Source of the DNA: Cochliopodium minus
Lineage: Eukaryota > Discosea > Himatismenida > Cochliopodiidae
Reading direction: 5' to 3'
Length of the DNA stretch: 64,000 nt
NCBI GenBank assembly: GCA_024220525.1
Contig: JAMYWO010000006.1
Location: forward strand, 54,996 to 118,995
Positions 1 through 11,100 of the stretch are shown piece after piece. A program made the position numbers and the translations under genes. How positions within the stretch are numbered: the stretch's first letter is position 1; the number at the start of each line of letters is the position of its first letter. The notes beneath the pieces were generated by a model. It was not told the origin of the DNA and ran no database searches. It worked only from the letters and a program-made list of their open reading frames with translations.

Positions 1-160
1 TTTCATCAATATAAACTTTGCCATTTTGTTTTGACTTTGTTTTGGAATCTTTTTTGGTCGCTTTCTCTTTGTTCTTCTTCATTCTTCCACACAAAAAGTT
101 GAGAATATTGAAAACAAAACCTCTTGCAGAATGTAAATTATCAAAACATCCTTCTCTCAT
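1..160 (-). CDS. Partial lysine-rich hypothetical protein running off the left edge
   Basis: An open frame on the minus strand begins at an ATG at 160-158 and stays open to the window edge, giving about 53 residues. The part after residue 25 is very rich in Lys and Thr (KKNKEKATKKDSKTKSK), like a basic, nucleic-acid-contacting tail. No family is recognised. It lies on the same strand as the decayed capsid-like gene at 190-1009, so it may belong to the same degraded element. The frame is open upstream of 160, so the true start is uncertain. It could equally be a fragment. Confidence 0.25.
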   Translation of the reverse strand, partial: MREGCFDNLHSARGFVFNILNFLCGRMKKNKEKATKKDSKTKSKQNGKVYIDE

Positions 161-189
161 TTTTGAAACCTTTTCGTTGAAATGATGCT

Positions 190-1009
190 CAACAATAATT
201 ATAATTATATTAATAATCTTATGAAAAAGTTAATGCAGTAGGACGTAAAATGAAAATAAAATTGGTAATCTAATATCATATGTTGAAATTGTTACATTTG
301 AAATTCCTTGTGTTTGAATTACTGGTTCAAGATATTTGTATTTCCAAATATTATGCTGGCGGTTTGTTGTTTCTAAATGTGAATGGCTTGGTTCTAAACA
401 AACTCCATGTTAAAACATCAAATAAATTTAATTTTAAACTGAGTGGGGTATCACTTCCTAAAGTTTGAAAGTGAAATAATACAAAAATGTTTATCTTTAA
501 ATGAACTTATTACTTGTTCAGTTGCATCAATAAATGTAAAAAATATTCTCTTGATGCTCCTGCTACAAGTGTTGTGTCATTATTATATGTTGTAACACTG
601 ATCCCTTCAGATTTTGATAATCTTTAATATCTTCATAAGATTTATGAATTTATTCAAAATATATTGAATCTGCTTTAAAAGTTGAAGAAACATTGTTTTG
701 GGAATCTAAATACTCTACTCTAAGAAAAAGAAAATGAGGTAAAACATTAATAGCTCCAACTCCGATATTTGATACAGTCATATTAGCTATAAATCTTTTA
801 GTAAAGCCAGAAGGATTTACTCATATATCCATTGAACTTCCATCAAAAGAAGTAGGCACATTTGTAACTGATTTATTCCTAATCCAACTACCTTCTGAAT
901 TATTTGCTTCAGGAAATCCACTTTTATCTTTTTTAAATATTTCTTGATTCAAATTTCCAACAAAATTACTCGAATGCCTTTCATTTATATTAAACCAGTT
1001 TTGACTCAT
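190..1009 (-). pseudogene. Decayed double-jelly-roll major-capsid-like gene of a polinton-like/virophage-like element
   Basis: An ATG at 1009 opens a 62-codon frame that stops at TGA 821-823. The same frame then carries protein-like sequence to a TAA near 657, followed by a frameshift near 603 and further stops. The preserved pieces FLFLRVEYLDSQNN and NDTTLVAGASREYFLHLL resemble the first jelly roll of double-jelly-roll capsid proteins, in which a (F/L)xxRIE-Y strand is followed some 60-70 residues later by a T(I/L)xAG(G/A)xxxYxLPLL strand. That family forms the shell of polintons, adintoviruses and virophages. At least two in-frame stops and one shift mark it as a dead copy. The host range is not shown; in a protist genome an endogenous protist element is most likely. 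The assignment rests on remembered family pattern only. Confidence 0.4.
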
Positions 1010-1057
1010 AGTTTTACTTTGATATATTTTTTTTCTTTAAAAAAATATTAAATCTTC

Positions 1058-1460
1058 TTACAACAATAAATATTTACCAATAATTCCTATTATTGAACCA
1101 TACCAAATCCAATTTCCAATTTTACCATTTTTCATCATTCTGTTTATGAATCGCTATTTGTTGTTTGCAATTTCCAAATAATTTATTTGATTTAATTTTT
1201 CAACATTTGTATCTTGTTTTCCTTTTGTTGGTTTCTTTTTATCTTGAATTATTTGTTCTAATTCTTCTTGTAAATCTTTCTTTAGACTGGGATTTTTTTT
1301 CGATTGGAGACTTTTTTTAGATATGTGATGAGAATTTGTGGTTTTTGATTGCATTATCACTTTGTAAATTTACAATTTCTTTTTGTTCAATTTGATTTAA
1401 TGGAATAGACAAATGATTTAAAAAATCTTGAGTTTTAATCTTTTGGACTTTGTAATTCAT
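1058..1460 (-). pseudogene. Broken small ORF with C-terminal hydrophobic segment, probably part of the same decayed element
   Basis: The frame starts at ATG 1460-1458 and runs about 48 codons to a stop. A shifted frame then continues through a Lys/Glu-rich, helix-prone stretch to a TAG at 1154-1156. Beyond that TAG the same frame continues to a TAA at 1058-1060. The tail begins at two ATGs (1138-1133) and encodes a short hydrophobic helix (IGNWIWYGSIIGIIG). It can be read either as one gene broken by a shift and a stop, or as a Lys/Glu-rich ORF followed by a 26-residue membrane peptide. Small one-helix membrane proteins are common in polinton-like viruses, but no homology is claimed. Confidence 0.3.
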
Positions 1461-1522
1461 TTTTAATTAAACATTTATTTTTTTCTATATTTAAATGGTT
1501 AATCATGATAAAGTATTTTAGT

Positions 1523-1599
1523 AAAGAGTTTTGCAATTCCATTTCCAAGGATGTCTTGGTACAAAGAGTAGGAAAAAAAGATCCTTTCCCGTGGTACAA
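1523..1599. repeat. 77-bp exact duplicate Y, copy 1 (assembly overlap)
   Basis: These 77 bases are identical to 7979-8055, and both copies end directly at a single N. The flanks to the left differ. In the other copy the sequence is coding (ending KKDPFPWY), so that copy is the native context. The exact length, next to an N, indicates de Bruijn contig overlap rather than a biological repeat. Confidence 0.9.
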
Positions 1600-1600
1600 N
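1600..1600. other. Single-N scaffold join
   Basis: One N separates the segment ending in repeat Y from the segment starting with repeat X. A minus-strand open frame spans it down to 1435 only by chance. The coding sequence left of the N belongs to other loci. Confidence 0.95.
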
Positions 1601-1677
1601 AAATTAAGTCCGCTCAATCTATTTTTCCTGATATCCAAAACAGATAGAATTTTGAGCTTCGATATTTCGTTTGGGAT
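1601..1677. repeat. 77-bp exact duplicate X, copy 1 (assembly overlap)
   Basis: These bases are identical to 11670-11746. Here X starts right after an N; there it ends right before one. Both copies encode the same leucine-rich repeat of the Roco gene on the minus strand, so the two contigs overlap by 77 bases and are adjacent in the genome, with 8057-11746 to the left of 1601-8055. Confidence 0.95.
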
Positions 1678-4600
1678 CGATTCTATTCTGTTGGATCTTA
1701 CATTGAGAGTTTTTAAACTTTTTAGGTTGAACACTTCTTTGGGTATTTCCGTCAATTTGTTTCCAGAGATGTCCAATATGTTCAAATTTCCCAAACTTTC
1801 TACGTTGATTTGTTTTTCAATATGTTCATTGAGAAAGAAGAACCAAGAAAGATCCAATCTCTTAAATTCAGATTTTTCAGAAGTGTATTCTTGTTGGAAG
1901 TAATTGAGTATATGATCTTCATCATCTTTCATCTTTTCATCGATCTTGGGTTTGTTTTCCATCAGATTCAAGCATTTTTCTCTCAAACAAGAGAATTCTT
2001 CGTTGCTCTTTGACATTTCTTCAAAGATCTTTGACAGAACAAGAATAGAAAAAAAGTCAGAAGGAAGAAATTTCTCCAAAATTTTTATATTTTCGATTTT
2101 TCCATCAGAAATCTTCCTTGAAACACTTTTTCTTGTTACAACCCTTCTATTTCTAGCCAAAAGTTGATTTACAGTATCAATAATGGTAGGATCATTTTGT
2201 TGCAAAGAGAAAGAGAAATTGGAAAGAGATTCGTTAAAATTTTTCTTCATCAAATCAATGATTTCTAAAATTAATTCAGAAGATACCACATTTCCTGAAA
2301 TGTCCAAAGTTTCAATAAATGAATTCATTTTGAGTAATTTCAACAAGAATTTTCTTAGTTGTTGTTCATTCAATCCACAACATGAAATGAAGATTTGAGA
2401 AAGAGATTTCACGTTAATGAAAAGTTCTTCCAATTGTTTCAAACAGTCTTCATTGAGCCTATTTCTTGAAAGATCCACAGATATGAGTTTTTGTTGGAAA
2501 GAAAGAGCCCTTATGATATTCACAAAACTTTTGTCTTTCAATTCCATGTTGATCAACTTGAGATATCTCAATCTTAGCTCGCTTCTTTTTAAAAGATCAC
2601 AAAATTGATCCAAAGTCTCTGTAGTAAAATTCCCACCACAAAAAATCAGCTGTTCCAAACAACATTCTTTGATTTGAGAAATGATTAGGCTCATCGTCTT
2701 TGCTTTGAAAAATTTTGGAGAATTTACAATTTCGAGGTGCTTTAGATACTTTGCAGTGACCGCTTTGAAGACAGGAGGTTCGAGGTTTTTAAAGAAATGA
2801 GTATTTCTGTACAAGAAAACATTTTGTCTTTCTCTGGGCAAAGATTTGAAGCAGTTTGGGAGATCAGAAAACTTTAGGAATTTCGATTCTTTTTTTGAGA
2901 CAGTGTTGTACACATCCCTGATAAAACTTTCAGAGTTACAATTTCCAAAAAATATTTCAAAGTGTATGTCCTTTGTATTTTGAGGTAAGACGTGATAAAA
3001 TTGATTTTCGATCGCTTTTTGAGACAAAAGTGGCTTACAATCAGTCTTATTAACGACAACGGAGATTGGAACATTCCCATAAATTGATTTTTGGTTTGTA
3101 AGAAATTTAGAATTGAGAACTTTCTTGAAATTGTCCAACGAGTATTCATCAACTGTTTTGTCATCCACAAAATTAAGGCAATCAGAGAAATAAAGAACAG
3201 AGTCTAATTCCGCAATCTCAGATGTCCAATCAATATCCATCCAATTAAAGGGTTTGTGCTTGAAAACAGCATCAGGTTCACTGCTCAAAAATTGTTCCTC
3301 TTCCAAAACACTTTGATTTTCAATACCCAACAGTCTCATGTACTTTGGAATATTCTTTTGTGAACTAAACGATTCCCTTGAGGATGACTCTGTGCTTTCT
3401 ATACCCAAGACTCTCATGTATTTTGGGGGTATAATTCCTCTTGGTGAAGTTTCAACAATCTTGACTTCGTTTTCACTGCCCTCAGAAATAAAGAGATCTC
3501 CCGAATGAGAGTTGCGAAACTTGAGTTTGGTTTCTTCACTGCTAGAAACTGACAAAAGATTCTTTTTCCTTGAGCTGAAAATGTCTCCAAGAGATTTTGT
3601 ATCGAAAAGATCATCCAATGTTTCTTGTTTTTGTGTTTCAGTAAACTCGTAGAAAAAGGAGAGGTTGTTCTTTGAAGGAAAATTCAGAGTAATGAATCTA
3701 AGGATGATCCCATCGATTTGGAAATTGAAGACTTTCATGATGCACCCATTGACATACCTTTCATCTGGCTTTATATTTTGTATTTTGTAAATACCCATCA
3801 ACTTTTCCACAAAAACATTCTTTCCACTTTTTGGAGGACCTATCAACAAGATGGTCAGAGTTTCAAATTGAGTAGATTGGTTCGTCAAAATAAACTTTTC
3901 CAAATTAGATTGGGATTCCCTTGTGATAACTTTTTGAGAAAAGAGAAATTCAGAGATTACAGACAAAGTGGAAGGAATTTTCTTGTTGAATTTGAGCTGA
4001 ACTAATTGTTCCGCTACTTTGGAGATTTGTGCACAAACGATTGTAAACCATTTTTTCTCTTCCAAAGACTCTTTCACATTGAAATCGTAGAGATTTTCAT
4101 TTTCGGTAGAAAAAATTCCTTCGTATATTTCAAAAGTACTGTTAAAGGATGTTTTGATCCAAGGGTGATTTAGACAATCTACCGCCTTTGCTCTTTCTTT
4201 AGGATCTTTCTCAAACAGCTTGACAAGAAACTCTTTTGATTTTGTAGAAACGTGGACTGCTTCATTTGGAAAAGAAATTTTCTTTTGGAGGATTTCATTT
4301 CTCAAAATTTCTTCAGAATCAAGAGAAAAAGGATACTTCCCGAATAAAAGAACGTACAATATAATTCCCAAATTCCAAATGTCCGAAGCAGGAGTGTATT
4401 TACCAGTTGCCAAAACTTCAGGAGCACAAAAAAAAATGCTGGTCCTTGTCCTGTACCTAGACATAGAAAAAGATGTCTTGACACTCACATTCTTTGGAGA
4501 AGTTATCACTATGTTCCCAAAAGAGAGGTTTCCATACACCATTCCTTGCAAATGAAGATAAAAAAAGAAATTGAGAACAGACTTTGCAATAGTCTTTACG

Positions 4601-5007
4601 AAATTTTCATTGTAAGTGACATAAAGATTTTCTACACCAGAAGAGTTCTTTGGACTAAAACAATTTCCTGTCTTACTATTGTCCCTCAAAAGCTTTATTA
4701 GATCAATGTACATTTTGTCTTCCGCAAATATAACAGTGTTCTCCAACTTGAATTGTAAATGTATTCCAACGTGGTTGGGATGGAAAACTTCTTTCCATAC
4801 ATCAAAAGTTGTCAACCACTTTTTTGATTCTTTGATGTCTATGTAGTATAGGGTCATGTCCGACATTGTTTCAATCAAAACTGCATGTTTGAAGAAAAAG
4901 TTTTTGTTGTTGTGTTTCTTGTATCTCTTTGATATTATAAAGTTTTCAAGTTTTGATGGATAAGATAATGCATAATATTCATCTGCTCTATCCACAACAT
5001 GATTCAT
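1601..5007 (-). CDS. Roco-type multidomain protein, N-terminal part: pseudokinase, Roc-like GTPase, LRR
   Basis: This single exon of about 1135 codons starts at ATG 5007-5005, the first ATG in frame, and continues through repeat X into 11669-8177. Residues 1-290 form a protein-kinase fold. The HRD site reads YGN and no DFG is visible, while APE (CAPEVL) and subdomain IX (SDIWNLGI) remain, so this domain is probably catalytically dead. At about residue 389 comes a P-loop, IGPPKSGKN, with Asn in place of the usual Ser/Thr. It is followed by a long Ser/Glu-rich insert containing a doubled motif (YMRVLGIES / YMRLLGIEN) and a G4 motif NKTD. Leucine-rich repeats follow to the join. Roco proteins couple a GTPase to a kinase in signalling. 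Having kinase folds at both ends is unusual. Confidence 0.85.
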
Positions 5008-5100
5008 AAATTTCAAATGTATAAAGAATTTGCTATTATTCAAAAAGAAATTTATGTTAGGTATATTTCCATATGAAATGGTTTAATATTTGTGAAGATT

Positions 5101-5893
5101 TTACTTGTTGAACATTTGTTTTGCTAATTCCAATGAATCTTCTCTTGATATTTTCAATTCCTTTGTTATCCAATCCACTATATCTTTCCCAGATACTTTC
5201 TTCAATGGATTCTTGAAGATATTGATCGATTCAACTGTTATCTGTATCGTATTCAACATTTTGGTAAAAAGCAAAAATATTGTTGTTGTTCCTGAATCAA
5301 TTGGGCTCAAAAATTCCAATATTATTTGAACTCCTCTCAATTCAAACGATTTTTCAGTCTTATATTTTGATAGTAAGTTTAATTCAGTGATATATTGAAA
5401 ATATTATAGGTGATAAATATTTAAGTTAAAAGAGTTAATATGAAAAAAGAGTGTTGTTTATATATTCTTTTTACCAATTTGAAATTTGATGATGAATCTT
5501 TTTTATTGCTAATTGATTCTATCCATCCCTTCTCTATCATCAAATGAAATATCTCTATCGTTTCTTCTTTATTGATGCAATATTTTGATTTAAGAGAGTT
5601 GATGGCATCTCGATATGAGAAAACAAATATTGATTTATCTTTCTTCAATTCTTTATATTGGATATTTGTGATCAATTCCCGAAAACAATTGATCTAAATT
5701 GCATTAGAGGGGGTTTTTATTTTTTATATACTTTCAAAATTTTTTTTTACCAAATCAAATGCGATATGTGAATCTTTCTTTTTATGATTCGTTGGCAATG
5801 TAAATGTACTAAGAGCAACCAATGTCTTGGTTCTTTGAAATGTTGAATTTTTTTTTTTGATTTGATAGGTAATAATTTTATAAATGGATTAAT
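5101..5893 (-). CDS. DEP-domain protein (3' exons secure, 5' end unclear)
   Basis: Exons 5101-5358 (86 codons with stop) and 5475-5693 (73 codons) join in phase. A further exon at 5751-5893 fits the splice signals, but an 11-A homopolymer near 5850 breaks its frame. The last exon ends in a DEP-like half, GKDIVDWITKELKISREDSL, where DEP domains have a (D/E)xVDWL helix. The previous exon has a similar helix-rich pattern ending in MIEKGWIE. DEP domains bind membranes or GPCR tails and are common beside small-GTPase regulators. The gene ends 94 bp from the start of the Roco gene on the same strand. The start codon was not located, and the homopolymer may be a sequencing error. Confidence 0.5.
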
Positions 5894-6341
5894 CTAATGA
5901 TGTTAATTGATTTATAGGTTTTTATACTTGTTGCTCAAATTGGCATTCGAATCCATTCAAATATGAAAATCCAGTATCTATTTTAATTTTTTTAATTTAA
6001 ATTTTTTGACTAACTTTTAGCATGTTGATATGGTAAAAATTAAAAAGAGAAATATGATGAATTATTGGATAATGATGAAACATCCAAAGAAATGAGTTGA
6101 AATTGAAAGGTAAATATAAAAGAAATAATTTATTTTTAAGTGAATTAAAATAAAAAAAAAACTGGATTCGCTGATAAACATATAAATAGGAGAATTTGAG
6201 AGTATAAGGGTGTATTTTGATAAAATTTGATCTTTATCATAATACAGTATCAATTAAGTTAATAAGTAGATAATTAAGGAAACAAATTAAAGTATGAAGA
6301 ATAATTTATTAAAATCAAAGATCCAATAGTTTCAAATTGAT

Positions 6342-7174
6342 TTATTTTTTCTTGCTTCCTTTTTTATCATTTTTATCTTCTTTAGCTTCTTCAACAATTG
6401 CTTTTCCAATAGGAACGACTAATCTGGGTCCATTTTCAGTTTCGATCCATTTTGCTCCTGGAAGTTCTTCTTCAGGATGAGAACCAAGGAAATATACCCA
6501 TTCTTCATCTTGTACAGATCTTACATCACTAAAATTGAATAAAATCAATCAATCAAATGATATTTGAATTTATTCAATTGGAATAAGACTAATATATTCG
6601 AATCAATTATTTGATTATAATTTTTTCTATAGAGATTATATCATTGATAAAGTATTTGTTATTTTTTATAATTGGTAGATTATTTTTAGTATTGATTTTC
6701 TTACTCTAATCTGCTTTCCCATTCAGGATCGATAGGTGTCACTACTCTAGCTTTTTTTTTCTTTTTTTCAGGGAATGTTCTTCTCATTGTCATACTTTTT
6801 CTACCTTTGGTTTTATTTGCAGATAAATTAAATATATGTGCATTTAAAGGTATGATGTTTGATTATATTACCTTTATAAAATTTTTCAGAAAATTTAAAG
6901 TTATATATTCCAGATCCAATAGGATAATCAACTCTGGATCTAAATAATACACCTCCCTTTTGAAATGGGAATCTTAATGATTGATCCAAAAATTGAACCA
7001 ATGTTCTCCCAACTAGATGTTGTTTATTTTCATATAAATTTCTCTATAATTTTTGAAGGAGATTATGATTTATGTTTTTTTATGAAATTATAATTTATAT
7101 CAAACCTTGAATGATTTGAAAATACAATCTTTTGAGTATTTTGTATCAAAGGATATCTTTTTGAAATTAATCAT
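6342..7174 (-). CDS. Conserved-looking 175-residue protein, four exons, function unknown
   Basis: Exons 7106-7174, 6872-7043, 6705-6804 and 6342-6528 total 528 nt and close in frame (175 residues). The start ATG is at 7174-7172. The middle has a basic stretch (FYKGRKSMTMRRTFPEKKKK) followed by TPIDPEWESRLDDVRS, and the C-terminus is a Lys/Glu-rich tail. The order of a glycine-containing core, RR-x-F/V and P-x-EW-x-x-x-L loosely recalls complex I assembly factor NDUFAF2 and NDUFA12, but the match is weak and I do not assign it. There is no signal peptide or membrane segment. It is transcribed divergently from the secreted-protein gene at 7442. Confidence 0.6.
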
Positions 7175-7441
7175 TTTTTTTTTTCTTTTTTATTTGTGTG
7201 ATAAAAAAAAAAAAAAAATTGAAACCAAGTAACAACTGTTAATCACTTCATGAACAATAATCCTAAAAATATGCTAATATTATTGATGCAATATTTTTAA
7301 AAATTAAAATACAAATATTTGGAGAAATTATCTTAAATATTAATAGGTTATCCCATTGAATTCTTTCTTCCTATGTCATAATTGTTTTTTGTCCAATGAA
7401 TTAAGATAACTATTCGAAAATAATCAAAAATTAAAAAAAAA
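7175..7441. promoter_or_regulatory. Intergenic region between divergent genes
   Basis: 267 bp of A/T-rich DNA with homopolymer runs (a long A run at 7203-7217) separate the ATGs of the 6342-7174 gene and the 7442 gene. Both promoters must lie here. No defined motif is recognised. Confidence 0.4.
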
Positions 7442-8055
7442 ATGAAGACTATATCAATGATTTTGTTGTTTTTATTTATTTCCTACACAATGGGAAGTGC
7501 AATAGACCATTTTTTCATAAATTATTGCATTACAAAAGATAATCCTAACGTGTGTGCAAGAATTTCATCTGATACGTTAACCATCAAAACAATCTTCAAT
7601 GACAGCGTAATAGATATCAAACCAGGGGTAGGAAGAAAGTATTATTGGAAAACATTCTTTGGAGATTTCAAGAAAATCAAATTCTCCACAAAATTTGACA
7701 TAAAAAATCTTGTTGAAAGCGATGAATTTGCATCTGCAGATGTCATATTCGATAATGTTGAAGGAGAAATAGGGGGAAAATCTTTTAATTTGAATAATGT
7801 GGAGATCAAAGTAAAAATGTTTAGAGGAATGATAGAAGAGATAAAGATTTATAAAAAAGAACATTATAACCCAGTTGCAAGCCAAATATGGTATGAATCT
7901 TGGATCAAGGATAATAAAAGATATGATTTGAAAGAAAAATACAAATACATGTTGCAGATGTTGATTGATTCCAATGCCAAAGAGTTTTGCAATTCCATTT
8001 CCAAGGATGTCTTGGTACAAAGAGTAGGAAAAAAAGATCCTTTCCCGTGGTACAA
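7442..8055 (+). CDS. Secreted protein of unknown family, 3'-truncated at a contig end
   Basis: ATG 7442 opens 204 codons up to the N at 8056. Residues 1-19 form a clear signal peptide (ISMILLFLFISYTMG, then SA). Four cysteines follow at about residues 29, 37, 179 and after. The mature chain has beta-rich alternation typical of small secreted domains, but I recognise no family. The last 26 codons are the 77-base repeat Y, so the true 3' end lies in a contig not joined here. The A/T stretch after the N is not its continuation. Segment 1-1599 reaches the same 77-mer from a different left flank, so a second allele or paralogue interrupted by the element at 190-1460 may exist. Confidence 0.7.
7979..8055. 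repeat. 77-bp exact duplicate Y, copy 2
   Basis: Second copy of 1523-1599, in frame in the secreted-protein gene and ending at N8056. See copy 1 for the assembly interpretation. Confidence 0.9.
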
Positions 8056-8056
8056 N
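8056..8056. other. Single-N scaffold join
   Basis: The N separates coding sequence from an AAAAAT-type low-complexity start of the next contig (8057-8155), which is intron sequence of the Roco gene. Confidence 0.95.
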
Positions 8057-8083
8057 AAAAATAAAAATAAAAATAAAAATAAA

Positions 8084-8115
<32 letters not shown>

Positions 8116-8176
8116 ATAAAAATAAAAATAAAATTAAAAAAATAAAAAATTGTTCAATGATTTTTTTTTTCATTAC

Positions 8177-11100
8177 CTTGTTCCTAATATAAGTTCGGGA
8201 GCCATCCATATTGGATTGTCTATAGTGCTTCTTCCACAAGTGAATTCGTTCATGAAACAAGCAGTTTCGAAATCGCTCAACTTGACAGTCAGAGGAGACA
8301 AATTAGTGACCAAGATGTTTAAACTTTTGAGGTCTCTATGTATAATCTTGATTAAAAAAATTTGATTAGTTTTAAAATTTTTATAATTTTTAATAAAAAA
8401 AAAATTAATAAAAAGTAAAATAAAATGAATTAAAATAATCTGATTGAAATATAAGATATATCAAATAAAAATTTTTTAAAAATTAGGGTTGTATGAAAAT
8501 GAAAATAAACAATTTAAAAAAATGAAAAAATGAAAATGAGAAAATAAAAATAAACAATTTAAAAGGATTAGAAACAAATAAAAAGAAAAATATATTATAA
8601 GAAAAATAAAAAATGATTTAATAAAAATTAATAATTACTTTTGGTTCGAACGTATGCAATGAATTCAATGCAAAGGCCAAATCTTCTCCTATTTTACATT
8701 TCTCATGAATGTTGAGATTGTTGCTCTTGTCTGACTTGAGGAAGTAAGAAAGATCCCCATACTCTGCAAACTCCATTATGAGGGAATGAGGGTAGATGGT
8801 GTATCCCTTCGCTTCGATGATGTGAGATCTGTCTTTCAACAAAAACAACATATTTGCTTCTCTCCTAAAAAAAAAACCAAAATAAATTGAAAATGAATGA
8901 ATAATATATTATAAATTAAAATTTTATTTTAATAAATAAAAATTTATAAAATTTATATTTTTAAAATTCAAATTTTTTTTTTACCTCCAACTTTCAATTA
9001 GACCAGTGAAATCATCATTTCCAATGCTTGATTCGGAAATTTTGTCCAAGTTAAGCTCCTTGACAGCAACGACACATTCACGATGGTACTCGTCCAAGAG
9101 GGTTGCTTTGTAGATGATGCCGGCACTCCCCCTTCCAATCTCCACCCTGTTCTGCAAGTTCTGGGGCTTGATCCTGTATTTTTGGAAATGTTTGAGAGTG
9201 AGGAAGGGAGCTAAAAGGGAGACGTTGATGGGATGGAGGAGGGAGTTTTCTATGCAGGTTGGACAGTTGATCTCCTTTTTCCCGTAGATGGCCATCTCCA
9301 ACAACTTCATCTTGATCGAATCTTCTCCGCAGCCTGAGATCGGAATTAGGGAATAGCTGCTCGACACACGGATCCCTTTGAGGATCGTTTTGAGGGTGGT
9401 TTCGAAGATGTCGTTGAGGATGAAGAAGAACTTGGAGATGTTACTTCCTTTGATGATGAACTTGAAACACTTTCCACTTTCGAACTGGTAGATCCCAATC
9501 ATGAACATCAAACCCTTTCCAAAGTTGAACACTCCCAGATCTCTCCAGAGTCTGACGGGATGGATTTTAGGAATGGACAAGATCTGGCAAAGGATCTTGT
9601 TGAAGAAGTTTTCGGGGTACACGGCAAGATAATACCACTTTTCGATGATCTCGTCCTCATCTCCTTCGGAATCTTCGGAAAACTCGGTATCTTCTGTATC
9701 TTTGCTGTTGTTGTTGCTGATCAACTGGAGAGATGATCTCGATTTTTTGCTTTGTGAGATATCAAGGTTATCATTTTTATCAAAATAGTTTTTGGGAGAG
9801 AAGGTGTCCCAAAGATCTTTCACGACGGACCAATCACAAGGAGAGACGGGAAACTTGTAGCAATTCACAAATACTTTGTCGTTCTTGAAGTTTTTGTCAA
9901 ATTTGATGATACATTCCTTGTATTGATTAAGGATGGACGGATTAAGTTCTATTTCAAAAATAAGCTCGATTTTCTTCAAAAAATAGATGTATAGAGAGAT
10001 CCATATGGGAGAAAAAACGAGGATATCATATTCCATCAAAAATTGGCAATAACAATCGGAGATATCTAAAACTCCTTTAGAATTTTGGGAATATTCGATG
10101 ATATGTCTGATAGCAGAAACCAGAAGACGAGGTTCGATCAAAATGAGCTTACTTTCACCCCAAATGGATTTGTTGAAGTGAATCAAAGATCCTCCATTGT
10201 GCAATTTCTCCAATATCTTTTCATGTTTGAAATTTTGTTCAAATTTACAACCTTCTATCATTTTGTTCATTTCAGTGGTTTTGATGATGGTAAATGGATA
10301 CAAAAACTTGGATTCACACTCGATCATGTATTCCAGCTGGATTTCTTTGTAGCTGATCTTCGGAATTTGATGGTAGAGCTTCAAAATGAGAGAGTTGAAG
10401 TCCTTGGAATTTTCGTTTGTGATGAAAAAAGCTCCACTGATGTTAGTGTAAAGTTTGGAAAGTTTCTTTTGTAGATTGAACTCTATCGACTTTCTGTTTT
10501 TCCTCTCATAATTATCAGGATTGTTTCCCAATACAATGACTGGTTTCTTATTGACAGCTCTGATAGGTTGGATTTTGGAGCAAAACTTTGTTACGCTGCT
10601 GTCGATGCTCGAAATTATGACGTAGAGAGTGTTGGAATATTCAGAAAACAAAGAAAAGTAATGTGTGAAGATCTGCATGTTTTCAAAACCAGTTATTTTT
10701 GCTTTCAAATTCTCGGATATTTTAACTTCTGCGTACCATTTGTCCTTGTCCTTTTCCTTGTTTTCTTTTGGAGGGAGTACGTTCTTGTAAATCTCAAAAG
10801 AGCTGTCTTCGCTTGAACTTTTCACTAAATTTTGAGATCCACTTTTACTTTCAGTCAAACTGTCCAGCCTTGGTGTCATCGTCTTACTGTCCAGGATTGG
10901 AGATTCTTTTTGATTCGAATCATATGCGTTTATTTTGAATTTCTTGCTTTTAAAGAAATCAGAGTTTTGGAAGAGATTTGGAAAAGAGTTTTTCGTGATT
11001 TCCGATGTGAACATTTGTTTGGTGAAGCTGTAAAAGTCTTCCTCATTGTCCACCAAAACATGAATGTGAAGATTCTTTTTTTCATACTCCATTTTGTTGA

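Noticed and set aside
280-468. A 62-codon plus-strand ORF
   Set aside because: It begins at a TTG, lies antisense to the decayed capsid-like region and has no coding features of its own.
1505-1599. A plus-strand ORF starting at 1505 and matching the secreted protein end
   Set aside because: Only the shared 77-mer is homologous. The ATG lies in unrelated left flank and gives no signal peptide.
1435-5043. A single 1202-codon minus-strand ORF spanning N1600
   Set aside because: The part left of 1601 is antisense to repeat Y and belongs to another locus. The real frame continues at 11669. The first codon is TTG; the first ATG is at 5007.
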